DNA of 64,000 bases from DATARR01 sp036376245. Its GTDB lineage: Bacteria; Acidobacteriota; Thermoanaerobaculia; Multivoradales; UBA5704. The stretch covers positions 1-64,000 of the forward strand of contig DASVAS010000026.1 of assembly GCA_036376245.1 (NCBI GenBank). Direction: 5' to 3'. The notes below the pieces were generated by a model. The model searched no databases. It saw nothing but the letters and a program-made list of their open reading frames with translations, and was not told where the DNA came from. The position numbers were made by a program, and so were the translations under genes. Within the stretch, counting starts at the first letter, position 1, and every line of letters starts with the position of its first letter. Positions 18,110 to 26,272 of this stretch are shown piece by piece.

Positions 18110-18615
18110 AACGGAGAGCAGGTGTCACCCTCTCGGTTAACTCCAGTTCTCCTCAGCGCCTCCCCAGGCCCGACAAGAACAGGTGCCATCCTCTTGGATA
18201 GAACAAGTGTCAGCCTGGTAGAAACAGGGAAATGCCGTCGTTGTTGAAGGTGGCAACGCGATCTTCGATAGGGGTGGAGCCCAAGCCGCCCTTTCCCGCG
18301 GCGCCACTGGCGAAGACCACGATTGCCTGTTTCGCCACGCCGTCGTTCCAGGACGGCAGGGCTCTGGAGGGCCGGGTGGCGGCCAGCCCGAGCAGGGCGG
18401 CAAAGGTCGGGGAGGGCGATCTCCCGCAGTCGTGTCATCAACGTTCACACTCCCGCTATATTATCCGTCCAGGATGGGAACGGGGGAATTGGACCTTGGT
18501 CCAATAGAACTGCGAAGCAGCGAGGGCAACAGGTGCCAGCTCCCCCGGAGAACGAGAACAGGTGCCCCCGAGAACAGGTGCGAACAGGTGCGAACAGGTG
18601 CCAGCCTAGTAGATA
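18110..18615. repeat. Cluster of GAACAGGTGYCA-type short direct repeats
   Basis: At least eight copies of the core AACAGGTGC or variants lie in the same orientation near 18116, 18178, 18200, 18527, 18552, 18573, 18583 and 18593. Several continue as CCAGCCTRGTAGA. The last three are tandem at ten-base spacing. Two sub-clusters bracket the broken HAD gene at 18210-18436. Confidence 0.6.
18210..18436 (-). pseudogene. Remnant of a HAD-family phosphatase
   Basis: One minus-strand frame reads SWNDGVAKQAIVVFASGAA and then IEDRVATFNNDG, matching the start of HAD-family acid-phosphatase-like proteins, where the second block is normally VATFDNDGT. The nucleophile Asp is changed to Asn and the frame stops six residues later, so this is a dead 5' fragment. 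The upstream end is cut by a stop and the repeat cluster. Family assignment rests on about 60 residues. Confidence 0.55.
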
Positions 18616-18847
18616 AGCCCCCGTTCTCCTCACCCCCGCTTGATACCCCCAGTACGGCTGTTCAAGTCTTTTTCAAGCCCCGGAGGCGGATCTGCGGACT
18701 GGACGGAAGCCCTCGAAAGAGCCGATATACGACGTAGACTTCATGTGATTTGGCCTGCGGAAGCCCCGCCGCCCACACCTCCCTCCCTCTCGTCGCCCAG
18801 CGACGACCCAGCTTCGCGATCTTCGGGCCGGTCGACTCGCTTCCGGT

Positions 18848-19225
18848 TCAGTCCCAGCCGACAAACGGCAGGGCCGGCGGGAAGCATCCTCTTGGGAACG
18901 GCGGCGCCGGGTCGCCCGCCTTCAGTTTCTCCGCCGCAGTGCGGAACGCGGCCACGAACAAGGAGTAGGCCTTGTACATCTCCCAGCGCCGGTGCTTGGT
19001 GGCGGCGTGGAAGCGCGGGGCCGGCGACCGCTTCATCTTCTTGGGACGGCTGTGCGGATGCTGGGCCAGGATCGCCTCCGGTCCCAGAGGCTCCGCCCCG
19101 GTCCTCCTCCGGCGGGCGGCGGTCTCCGCCTTGATCGACGACACCTGCCGCTCGACACGCTGCCTGTATTCCTCCTTCGACAGATGCTCCCAGCAGAGCA
19201 GGGGCAACAGGGTCACCGTCTCCAG
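18848..19225 (-). pseudogene. C-terminal remnant of a REP-associated (RAYT-like) transposase
   Basis: The frame ending at 18848 encodes LLPLLCWEHLSKEEYRQRVE, GAEPLGPEAILAQHPHSRP and a terminal FPPALPFVGWD. I recall these as the C-terminal extension of long IS200-like (REP-associated tyrosine) transposases. The N-terminal catalytic HUH domain is missing: upstream the frame runs into the palindromic repeat at 19227. It therefore looks truncated, probably when the neighbouring IS200-type element or its repeats inserted. Confidence 0.55.
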
Positions 19226-19226
19226 C

Positions 19227-19405
19227 GCCCAGGAGTGAACTCCTGGGCTATGTCCCTCGCCCCCTGCGGGGCCGCCCCCAACCGCCCAGTCCGATATGGG
19301 GCGCTCTGGTCGGGACCCCGCCCGGGGTCCAGGGACGTAGCCCAGGGCTTCAGACCTGGGCACCTTGGGCTGGGCACCTTGGGGCACCTTGGGTTGGGCA
19401 TTTGA
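19227..19405. repeat. Left flank repeat of the IS200-type element
   Basis: Contains the palindrome CCCAGGAGTGAACTCCTGGG, then CCCTCGCCCCCTGCGGGGCC and GGACCCCGCCCGGGGTCCA. All three blocks recur in inverted order on the other side of the transposase gene (19990-20140). The two sides are imperfect inverted copies of an array of about 110-150 bases. Confidence 0.7.
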
Positions 19406-19532
19406 GGGCCTGGGCCCCCGGGGCGGGGTCGTCCCTGCCGGCGACCGGCAACGAGGGAGGTTGTCTCCACCCGCAAGATCGTATTATCCTCCCTCGCAAA
19501 TTCGACAGCCACTCTCGGAACCTCCCTCGCCC

Positions 19533-19985
19533 ATGGCACACACTTACGCGAATCTCGTCTACCACATCGTCTACTCCACCAAGCACCGCCACCCGCTGAT
19601 CGACGAGGATCTCCGGGACCGGCTCTACGGCTATATGGGCGGCATCGTCCGCGAGGAAGGCAGCAGCCTCATGGAGGTCGGAGGGGTGGCCGATCACGTC
19701 CATCTCCTGGTGAGATCCAAACCGAGCCTCTCGGTCTCGGACCTGGTCCAGCAGATCAAGGGAAGCTCTTCGAGGTGGGTCAACGAGCTGCCAGATCGCC
19801 AGGAGACGTTCCACTGGCAAGAGGGTTATGGGGCGTTCTCGGTCAGTGAATCCGGGGTCGAGAAGGTCCGGCGTTACATCCGCTCTCAGGAGGAGCACCA
19901 TCGCCGGTTCTCCTTCAAGGACGAGCTCGTAACCCTCCTCAAACGCCACCGCATCTCCTATGACGAGGACCGTCTGTGGGATTGA
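19533..19985 (+). CDS. tnpA: IS200/IS605-family transposase (Y1 HUH)
   Basis: A 150-residue single-strand transposase of normal length. The HUH motif is in VADHVHLLV (about 52-60), and the catalytic Tyr is likely in VRRYIRSQEEHHRR (about 114-128). The N-terminal YANLVYHIVYSTKHRHPLI is typical. No Shine-Dalgarno is visible, and an 11-base inverted repeat (CGAGGGAGGTT at 19452-19462 against 19519-19529) ends three bases before the ATG, so translation may be kept low by an RNA hairpin. No tnpB follows. The gene appears intact. Confidence 0.9.
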   Translation: MAHTYANLVYHIVYSTKHRHPLIDEDLRDRLYGYMGGIVREEGSSLMEVGGVADHVHLLVRSKPSLSVSDLVQQIKGSSSRWVNELPDRQETFHWQEGYGAFSVSESGVEKVRRYIRSQEEHHRRFSFKDELVTLLKRHRISYDEDRLWD

Positions 19986-20150
19986 CGCCTGGGGCTCCCC
20001 CATACCCGTTGCCTCATCCCCCATTCCACTATGTCCCCGGACCCCTGGCGGGGTCCCCTCATCGGGTGGGAGACAGGCCGGCCCCGCAGGGGGCGAGGGG
20101 CCAAGCCCGGCCTAGCCCAGGATTTCAATCCTGGGACGGCGGGGCTCCGG
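19986..20150. repeat. Right flank repeat of the IS200-type element
   Basis: Inverted counterpart of the left flank: GGACCCCTGGCGGGGTCCCC, then GGCCCCGCAGGGGGCGAGGG, then the palindrome CCCAGGATTTCAATCCTGGG. Together with 19227-19405 it frames the transposase gene, as REP arrays frame RAYT genes. Confidence 0.7.
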
Positions 20151-20154
20151 TTGC

Positions 20155-20580
20155 AACAATCTCCCCGGAAAGCGTTGCAATGTCGCTAGACGGCGGCCTA
20201 TCTCCGCAGAAGTTGTCGCAACTCCTCCCGACGCTGTTGCGGCTTCTCCAGACATTGTTGCAACTTCCCCGGACGGCGGCGCAATGGCTGCGGACGGTGG
20301 CGTAATGCCCGCAGCGGTTGGCGCAACGTCCGCGGACGGCGGCCCGACTTCCGCGGAGACAGCGCGACTTCCCCGGACATCGCCCCGGCTTCCGCGGACA
20401 CCGCCTCGCCGTCTCCGGACGGCGTCCCGTCGTCCAGGGAGACAGCCCGACTTCTCCAGACATCGCTCTGATGTCCGCGGACGGCGCCGGAATGTCCGCG
20501 GACATCGTCCCGCCGTCTGGGGAGACGAGCCGTTGTCTCCAGACGGCGGCCTGTCTCTCCGGAGGTTGCAACAGTTTGGC
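20155..20580. repeat. Degenerate ~21-bp tandem repeat array with palindromic junctions
   Basis: About twenty units in 425 bases. The consensus resembles GGACGGCGTCCCGACTTCCGC, mostly 20-21 bases long. Unit junctions form small palindromes such as TCCGCGGA, TCTCCAGA or TCCCCGGA. Each minus-strand frame reads as seven-residue repeats but has no start signal, so I regard the array as non-coding. Confidence 0.7.
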
Positions 20581-20591
20581 GGCTGCGCGGC

Positions 20592-21800
20592 TCAGCCGCC
20601 CACCCGCCGCCCGGCGGCCAGCGGTCCTTCCCCACGGAGGTCGATCTCGCTGGGGAAGACGCCGTGCCACTGGGCCAGGGCCCGTCCCACGTGAGTGAGG
20701 AAGGTGTAGTTCGCCGCGATCTCGGCGTCCGAGAGGCCGTCCACGGTGCGCACGAGCCACTGCCCGGCGGCGACCTTGACTTCCCGCGGCGGCTGCAGCT
20801 CCTCCGGGGCGAGCGACCACCACTCCAGGACGTGGCCGGTGACGATCAGGCGGTCGCTCAGCCGGTCGCCGTCGGCGTCCACCGGCGCGCTGCCGGCCGG
20901 GGCGGCGTCGGGCCACTTGCCGTTCCAGAAGCCGTCGGGGTGCTGGTGGCGGACGAAGGCGTCCGTGACGGCGCGCAGGTAGTCCACGATCCGTTGCCGG
21001 CCGGCGGGGCTCAGGATGCGCTCCCTGCCCTCGGCGGCCATCCGGTCGTCCACCCGCAGGAACACGACCAGGGCGTGCAGCCGGTGGTTGCCCGAGCAGA
21101 CGCCTTCGGACGGCGCCTCGCGCATGAGGCGTCCGGCCAGCCGGTCGAAGGTCATCTCCTGCCCTTCCGAGGTGATCCAGCGGCGCGTGGGCGGCAGGAA
21201 GAGCGCGTAGGTGAGAGCCGACCACTCGGGCTCGGCCTGGTTGAGGCTGAAGTCGCGCAGCGACTGCTCGACCACGGCCCGGAAGGTGGTCTCGCGCTCC
21301 GGCGTGATGATCGGGAAATCGAGCGGCGTGCCGATCTCGGCCAGGGAGCCCAGGGTGTGGTCGGCGTGGGGGCTGCTGGCCGGACCTTCGAGGGCGCGGA
21401 CGCGGACGCCCGGCCCGACGTCGATGAGCAGGGGCGGCTGGTCCCCCACGTAGGTCCACTGGAACTGGAGATGGCTGGTCAGCAGCGAGCGCATCCGCTT
21501 CCCCGGCATGATCCTGGGATCGGGGAAGGTGGCGTTCGCCCCCCACAGCCGGAGGGCGTGCTCGACATGGCCGATGGAGGTCTCGCGCCGGCGGAAGGGC
21601 AGGCCCAGCCGGCGCAGCACCCGGCGCACCTGGCCGGCATCGGCCACGCCGGGATCGTCGTAGAGGGGGCGGACCTCCAGCGGCGTGGGGCGCAGCGGCG
21701 GCAGGGCCCGTTCGGCGTTCATCGCCCGCAGCCGCAGACCGCCCCAGGCGATCACGGCCGCGGCGAAGGCGACATGGAGGAGGACCCTGGCGACTCTCAC
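20592..21800 (-). CDS. Membrane-anchored extracytoplasmic protein, possible alpha/alpha-toroid fold
   Basis: A 402-residue protein starting GTG at 21800, overlapping the upstream stop as GTGA. One N-terminal membrane helix (about 5-22) anchors a soluble domain. GVCSGNHRLHALVVFLRVDD and HQHPDGFWNGKWPDA resemble motifs of toroid proteins such as prenyl-transferase/squalene-cyclase-like folds, though no DXDD acid motif is seen. I do not recognise a family. It is coupled to the polytopic membrane protein upstream, so the two probably act together at the membrane. Confidence 0.7.
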   Translation of the reverse strand: MRVARVLLHVAFAAAVIAWGGLRLRAMNAERALPPLRPTPLEVRPLYDDPGVADAGQVRRVLRRLGLPFRRRETSIGHVEHALRLWGANATFPDPRIMPGKRMRSLLTSHLQFQWTYVGDQPPLLIDVGPGVRVRALEGPASSPHADHTLGSLAEIGTPLDFPIITPERETTFRAVVEQSLRDFSLNQAEPEWSALTYALFLPPTRRWITSEGQEMTFDRLAGRLMREAPSEGVCSGNHRLHALVVFLRVDDRMAAEGRERILSPAGRQRIVDYLRAVTDAFVRHQHPDGFWNGKWPDAAPAGSAPVDADGDRLSDRLIVTGHVLEWWSLAPEELQPPREVKVAAGQWLVRTVDGLSDAEIAANYTFLTHVGRALAQWHGVFPSEIDLRGEGPLAAGRRVGG

Positions 21801-23452
21801 CGCGCCCCCTTCCCAAGGCCCGCGGCCGCCGCGGGAGGCGCGGGAGGCGCGGCGCCGCGCGCGAAGACCGTGGCCAGGCCGTCTTCGTAGACCGCCCGCC
21901 ACTCGCCGGAGTAGCGGAGCGTCCGCGCCTGTTCGCGCTGGGCCACGCGGTCGAAGATCACGGTGTCGATCCGGTAGCGGTCGAGGATGCGGGGCCAGGA
22001 CGCCTCGCCGCCGGCGATGCGCAGGTAGTCGCGCCAGACCCGGCCGGGAAGCTGCTCGACCCGCGAGGCGGCGAAGGGCCGCAGCCCGGGCGGCCCCTGC
22101 CGCGCCAGCCAGTCGCCCCAGTTCAGAGGACTGAACACCAGCCCCCGGGGCGGGTTGGCGCGCAGGTAGGCGGGCAGCGCCAGCGGCGTCCCGGCCGCGT
22201 ACACCTGCTCGGGCGGCCGGACGGCGGCGCCGAGGAGCGCCGCGCCGAGCGGCGAGAGCGCGCCGGCCGCCCACACCAGCAGCAGGGCGAGCAGGGAGTA
22301 GAGCCGGGACGGTCCGGCGAGGAAGCCGAGCCGGCCGCGCGCGGCGAGGGCGGCGCGCCGGAGCGGCCCGGCCGGGGAGCCGCCGAAGCGGGCCACCATG
22401 TCGGCCAGGTGCGGCAACGCGACGAACGCGAACACCGGCCCGTACCACGGCAGCAGGCCGGAGCGCAGCACGGCGGCGACGCCGAAGAAGGCCAGGAGCA
22501 GGACGTGGCCCGCCGGCACGCGGCGCCGGCTGTGGCGGAAGGCGGCGAGCAGGAGCACCACGGAGGCGGCGAACGCCAGGCCGCCCGGACCCGCGATCAC
22601 CAGCGGCCGCCAGCCCGGCAGGTCGCGGAGGTTGGGGCTGGACGGCAGCCAGATCTCCCGCAGCAACAGGTCGATGCCGTAGGGATTGATCAGGGTCGCC
22701 GCCAGCGCCAGCTCGCCCAGGACGAGCCAGCGGCGCAGGGGACGGTCGGCGGACAGGCCGCGCAGGCCGCGGCTCCGCCAGGCTTCGAGCAGCCGGCCGA
22801 GCAGGAGGCCGGCCAGGACCGCGAGCCCGTAGACGAAGGAGGAGTGGAGATTGGCCCAGAGCAGGAACAGCGCCGGCACGCCCAGCCCCAGGCCCCACCG
22901 CCGCGCCCGGCCGTCGGGCTCATCCTCCTCCACTCCGAGGACCAGCCAGAGCAGCGCGGCGAAGCCCAGGGCGCCGAAGGTGTGCGGGCCGAGGACGGTC
23001 GCCGCGTTCCAGGAAAGGGCGAGCACCGCGGCCACGCCGAAGGCGGCCCACAGCCTGCTGCCGGTCAGGCGGTGGAAGGTGCGGCCGAGGAGCAGCAGGG
23101 TCGCCGTCGCGAGGACCGCGAAGAGCGTCGAGAGGCCGGCGGCCCCTCCCGCCGCGGCCGCCGCGGCGAGAAGGGTCTGCGACAACCAGGCGCCGTCGAC
23201 GACCGGCATGCCGTCCGCGAGGGGGAGGACCGGGTCCGCGGCGGGCAGCGCCCGGTGCTGGCGGATCCAGTCGCCGTAGATGAGGTCCCCCCACAACGCG
23301 GCGGGCTGGAGAGGCAGATAGCAGAGCACGAGAAAGAACAATGCCCCGGCAGCCAGCAGCGCCACGCCGGCGAGGCCCGGCACCCACCATGCGCGACGCC
23401 TCGCGGAAGCGAGCGGTGGCCCGCCCGCCAGTACTTCCCGGTCTGGGATCAT
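21797..23452 (-). CDS. Polytopic membrane protein, possible lipid-linked glycosyltransferase
   Basis: A 551-residue protein with about eleven predicted membrane helices and a large C-terminal extracytoplasmic part (about 430-551). The early loop LIYGDWIRQHRALPAADPV, with an acidic residue after the first helix, is laid out as in GT-C fold glycosyltransferases, but I see no firm family signature. It is translationally coupled to the 402-residue protein through a four-base overlap. Substrate unknown. Its C-terminal half resembles no enzyme I can name. Confidence 0.65.
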   Translation of the reverse strand: MIPDREVLAGGPPLASARRRAWWVPGLAGVALLAAGALFFLVLCYLPLQPAALWGDLIYGDWIRQHRALPAADPVLPLADGMPVVDGAWLSQTLLAAAAAAGGAAGLSTLFAVLATATLLLLGRTFHRLTGSRLWAAFGVAAVLALSWNAATVLGPHTFGALGFAALLWLVLGVEEDEPDGRARRWGLGLGVPALFLLWANLHSSFVYGLAVLAGLLLGRLLEAWRSRGLRGLSADRPLRRWLVLGELALAATLINPYGIDLLLREIWLPSSPNLRDLPGWRPLVIAGPGGLAFAASVVLLLAAFRHSRRRVPAGHVLLLAFFGVAAVLRSGLLPWYGPVFAFVALPHLADMVARFGGSPAGPLRRAALAARGRLGFLAGPSRLYSLLALLLVWAAGALSPLGAALLGAAVRPPEQVYAAGTPLALPAYLRANPPRGLVFSPLNWGDWLARQGPPGLRPFAASRVEQLPGRVWRDYLRIAGGEASWPRILDRYRIDTVIFDRVAQREQARTLRYSGEWRAVYEDGLATVFARGAAPPAPPAAAAGLGKGAR

Positions 23453-23477
23453 AGGCTCAGTACTCTATCACGTCCTC

Positions 23478-24431
23478 TCACGCCGGCGATTGCCGGAAGA
23501 GGAATGCCGCGCCCGCCAGCCCGATCAGCACGGCGAAGAGCGCCAGCCCCAGCGTGTCCAGAGCCGGCACGTCGACGGGCGGCCCCCCGGGGGGAGCGGC
23601 GAAGATCTCGAGATTGGCCAGGAACGCGACGCCGCGGCTGGCGGGATTCGGCCCGTTGCCGGCTTCGGTGTAGGTGATGGTCACCTTGGTCACGAGCTGG
23701 CCGCCGAAGTCGACGACGACCGAGCCGGAGTCCGGGTTCGGGTTGTCGGTCGGCTGCGGCACCGCCGCCGTGGTGTCGGTCGGCGAGCAGGCCGGCTCCA
23801 CCCCGGTGCAGTTGGCGGTCGCCATGTTGCCGGAGATCGTGAAGGTGTTCGGCGGCGCCGTCTTGTACGAGAGGGTGGGGAGGATGCCCGCGTTGCTGGC
23901 GTCGGTGCCGGTGATCGTCACCTGGTCCCGGCGATGGCTCTGGGCCATGCCGGCCTCGTTGCCGGCGATCGAAAAATCGATGTCGGAGATCTCGAACCGC
24001 AGCGCCGTGACGGGCTCGGAAAACACCACCTCGACGATCACGGGGGAGGCGACGACCGGGGTGCCGGCGGCGGGATCGAAGCGGATCCCCAGATCGTGGA
24101 ACGAGCCGAAGTTGTTGAGGCTGCACCCGCCCAGGCAGTCCTCGGCCGGATACCCGCCCGCGAAGATCCCCTGCGTCGACACCGGCTGTGTCACGCTGAC
24201 AGTGGCCGTGACACCTGACGGAGCGCCGTCGACTGTCAGAGGGAAGACGTGCGGCCCCAGGCTGCCGCCCGGCCAGACCACCAGGGGGTCGGCCCAGTCC
24301 AGCTTGGCGGTCGCGCCGTGGGCGGGGGCGGCCGCCGCCGGCAGGAGCGCTCCGCAGAGGAGCAGCCCGGCCAGCAGACGCGGCACCGGAAGAACACCAG
24401 CTTCATGGCGAACAGCGTGGACGCGGGACAT
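23478..24431 (-). CDS. Exported protein with C-terminal sorting helix (IPTL-CTERM-like)
   Basis: A 317-residue protein with a signal peptide (about 15-40). Its beta-sandwich-like body contains LDWADPLVVWPGGSLGPH, FEISDIDFS and SHRRDQVTITG. The C-terminus has VPALDTLGLALFAVLIGL, a membrane helix and a short tail, matching the IPTL-CTERM pattern for envelope sorting. GAGGAG lies six bases before the ATG. It is a paralogue of the protein at 31332-32120 on the far side of the tad operon, which lacks the sorting tail. A -24/-12-like promoter lies upstream. A surface or extracellular structural role linked to the pilus locus is inference. Confidence 0.8.
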   Translation of the reverse strand: MSRVHAVRHEAGVLPVPRLLAGLLLCGALLPAAAAPAHGATAKLDWADPLVVWPGGSLGPHVFPLTVDGAPSGVTATVSVTQPVSTQGIFAGGYPAEDCLGGCSLNNFGSFHDLGIRFDPAAGTPVVASPVIVEVVFSEPVTALRFEISDIDFSIAGNEAGMAQSHRRDQVTITGTDASNAGILPTLSYKTAPPNTFTISGNMATANCTGVEPACSPTDTTAAVPQPTDNPNPDSGSVVVDFGGQLVTKVTITYTEAGNGPNPASRGVAFLANLEIFAAPPGGPPVDVPALDTLGLALFAVLIGLAGAAFLFRQSPA

Positions 24432-24476
24432 AAGGGTCTCCTCGTCGCGGGTTTGGAGTTATGACCGCTGCTCGTG

Positions 24477-24492
24477 TGCCAGTGCCGTGCCA
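24477..24492 (-). promoter_or_regulatory. Candidate sigma-54 (-24/-12) promoter
   Basis: Minus-strand TGGCACGGCACTGGCA matches TGGCACG-N4-TTGCA with one mismatch and correct GG-to-GC spacing. The predicted start lies about 35 bases before the ATG of the secreted protein at 24431. Caution: the site sits in a tandem 11-base duplication (GTGCCAGTGCC twice), so part of the match may be chance. Confidence 0.5.
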
Positions 24493-24503
24493 GTGCCGTA
24501 TGT

Positions 24504-25352
24504 CTATAAGCCGCTGCGGACGCCGCGCAGCAGCTCGAGGATCTCCAGGAAGGCCGGGAAGAAGGTCAGCAGGAAGAAGATCGGAAAGCCGCAGAGCATC
24601 ACCGGGAACATCACCTTGGCGGCGGCGGCGTTGATCTGCTTGAGCGCGGCCTCGCGGCGCTTCGTCCACAGCATCTCCGACTGCGCCTGGAGAGTGGCGC
24701 GGACGGGGGTGCCGACCCGCAGTCCGATGCTGAGGGCGGCGGCGATGCCGCGCAGCTCGGGCACGCCGGTGCGCTCGGCGAGGGCCTGGAAGGCGAGGCC
24801 GGGGTCCTGGCCGGCGTCGAGCTCGCGGCCGACCAGGAGGAGCTCGCGGGAGAGCGGGTGGTTGCGCTCGAAGCCTTCGCGGCCGGCCCGGTTGAAGGCC
24901 CGTTCGAGGCTCATGCCGGAGTAGAGGAAGGCGACGAGGAGGTCGACGAAATAGCCCAGCGCCCGGGCGATCTGCCGCCGCCGCTGGCGCCGCCGGAGGA
25001 TCAGCCAGAGGTCCGGCAGCAGGAAGCCCGCCAGCGCCGGCACGAAGAGGGCCAGCCAGTAGGAGCCGCGCAGACCGCGCGGCAGGATCTCGAGCAGCAG
25101 CAGGGGCAGCAGGAGGCCGAGGGCGGCCTTCCCCAGCCAGTAGGACTGGCTCACAGCGGCCGGATCGAACCCGGCCTGGCGGGTGACCCGCGGGTAGTAG
25201 CCGCGCAGCCGGTCCGCCAGCCGCCGCCGCCCGGGAGGGGCCGCGGGCCGGGGAGGGGCCGCCGGCGCGGCCGCGGGGGAGCGCGGCCGGCTCCGGTAGA
25301 GCCACGCCACCGCCGCGAGCAGGACCGCGGCCAGGAGGAGGTCGGTCGTCAC
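24504..25352 (-). CDS. tadC: Tad pilus inner-membrane platform protein TadC
   Basis: A 282-residue protein of the GspF/TadC family that, with TadB, forms the membrane platform for Flp pilus assembly. Membrane helices lie at about 5-20, two around 85-125, and at the C-terminus. The core LLVAFLYSGMSLERAFNRA and ELRGIAAALSIGLRVGTPV are typical. It starts GTG at 25352, overlapping the tadB stop as GTGA, so translation is coupled. Last gene of the minus-strand tad operon. Confidence 0.92.
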   Translation of the reverse strand: MTTDLLLAAVLLAAVAWLYRSRPRSPAAAPAAPPRPAAPPGRRRLADRLRGYYPRVTRQAGFDPAAVSQSYWLGKAALGLLLPLLLLEILPRGLRGSYWLALFVPALAGFLLPDLWLILRRRQRRRQIARALGYFVDLLVAFLYSGMSLERAFNRAGREGFERNHPLSRELLLVGRELDAGQDPGLAFQALAERTGVPELRGIAAALSIGLRVGTPVRATLQAQSEMLWTKRREAALKQINAAAAKVMFPVMLCGFPIFFLLTFFPAFLEILELLRGVRSGL

Positions 25353-26272
25353 AGCTCGACCCGCAGGATGCGGCCCAGCCACAGCCAGCCGACGACCTGC
25401 AACATCACGGCGAAGGTGAGGAGGGACGGTCCGAGGGGGTGGTTGACCAGCCGTTCGATCAGGCTGGGCATGCGCCAGAGGTAGACCGGGATGACGGCGT
25501 AGGGGAGCGCGGCGATCATCACCGCCACCACCCGCGCCCCGGCCAGATGGCTGCGCAGGTGGAGCCGCACCGCGAGGCGCTCGCGGACGACGCGGGCCAC
25601 CGACTGGAGGATCGGCACCAGGTCGCCGCCGGCCTGCCACTTGGCGGCGACGCTCTGGGCGAACAGCCGCACCCCCTCGGAGTCGTACCCCTCGACGACC
25701 GGCCGCAGGGCGCGCTGGATCGACATCCCGAAGCGGAGCCGGTTGGCCACCTCGGCCAGCTCCTTGCGGACGGCGCCCGTGGAGGCCTCGGCGGCGCTGG
25801 CGAACGCCTGCAGGGGGTTCTCGCCGGCCTCCAGGGAGCCCACCATGAAGCCCAGCGCGTCGGACAGGCCCGACTCGAAGCGGGCGGCGCGCCGCCGCGC
25901 CCAGATGCCGGCCAGGCTCCACGGCAGGGTGAACGTGAGCAGGCCGCCGGAGACCGCCGCGAACGGCACGATCGGCAGGAGGGCCAGCAACCCGGCGGCC
26001 GCGGCCGCCGCGAGAAAGGCGGAGGCGCTCCAGAAGGCCAGCGGGCCGACCGGCATCGCGGCGGCGCGCAGCCGGCGCTCGACCGGTCCCAGGGGCCGCG
26101 CGAGCCGCTCCTCGTCGCGCTCCGCCGGCGCGGCCGGCCGCAGGCGGTCCAGGCTGCGCCGGTCCTGGCGCTCCCGCCAGCCGCCGCGCAGCAGCTCGAC
26201 GCCCACCGCAAAGGCCAGCAGCGCCGCGGTGATCAGCAGCACGGCGTCGAAGGCGTCGGCGGCGGGCGACAT
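25349..26272 (-). CDS. tadB: Tad pilus inner-membrane platform protein TadB
   Basis: A 307-residue GspF-domain protein. LSDALGFMVGSLEAGENPLQ and AAKWQAGGDLVPILQSVARV are the usual TadB signatures. Membrane helices sit at about 12-30, 85-125 and at the C-terminus. The ATG at 26272 overlaps the tadA stop (TGATG). With TadC it should transmit ATPase motion from TadA to pilin assembly. Confidence 0.92.
   Translation of the reverse strand: MSPAADAFDAVLLITAALLAFAVGVELLRGGWRERQDRRSLDRLRPAAPAERDEERLARPLGPVERRLRAAAMPVGPLAFWSASAFLAAAAAAGLLALLPIVPFAAVSGGLLTFTLPWSLAGIWARRRAARFESGLSDALGFMVGSLEAGENPLQAFASAAEASTGAVRKELAEVANRLRFGMSIQRALRPVVEGYDSEGVRLFAQSVAAKWQAGGDLVPILQSVARVVRERLAVRLHLRSHLAGARVVAVMIAALPYAVIPVYLWRMPSLIERLVNHPLGPSLLTFAVMLQVVGWLWLGRILRVEL

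Noticed and set aside
20155..20580. CRISPR array
   Set aside because: Units are contiguous and degenerate with no spacers, and no cas genes are present.
20125..20590. Repeat array as a coding extension of the upstream minus-strand gene
   Set aside because: The real frame of the 402-residue protein stops at 20592; frames through the array have no start signal and change character at each unit.
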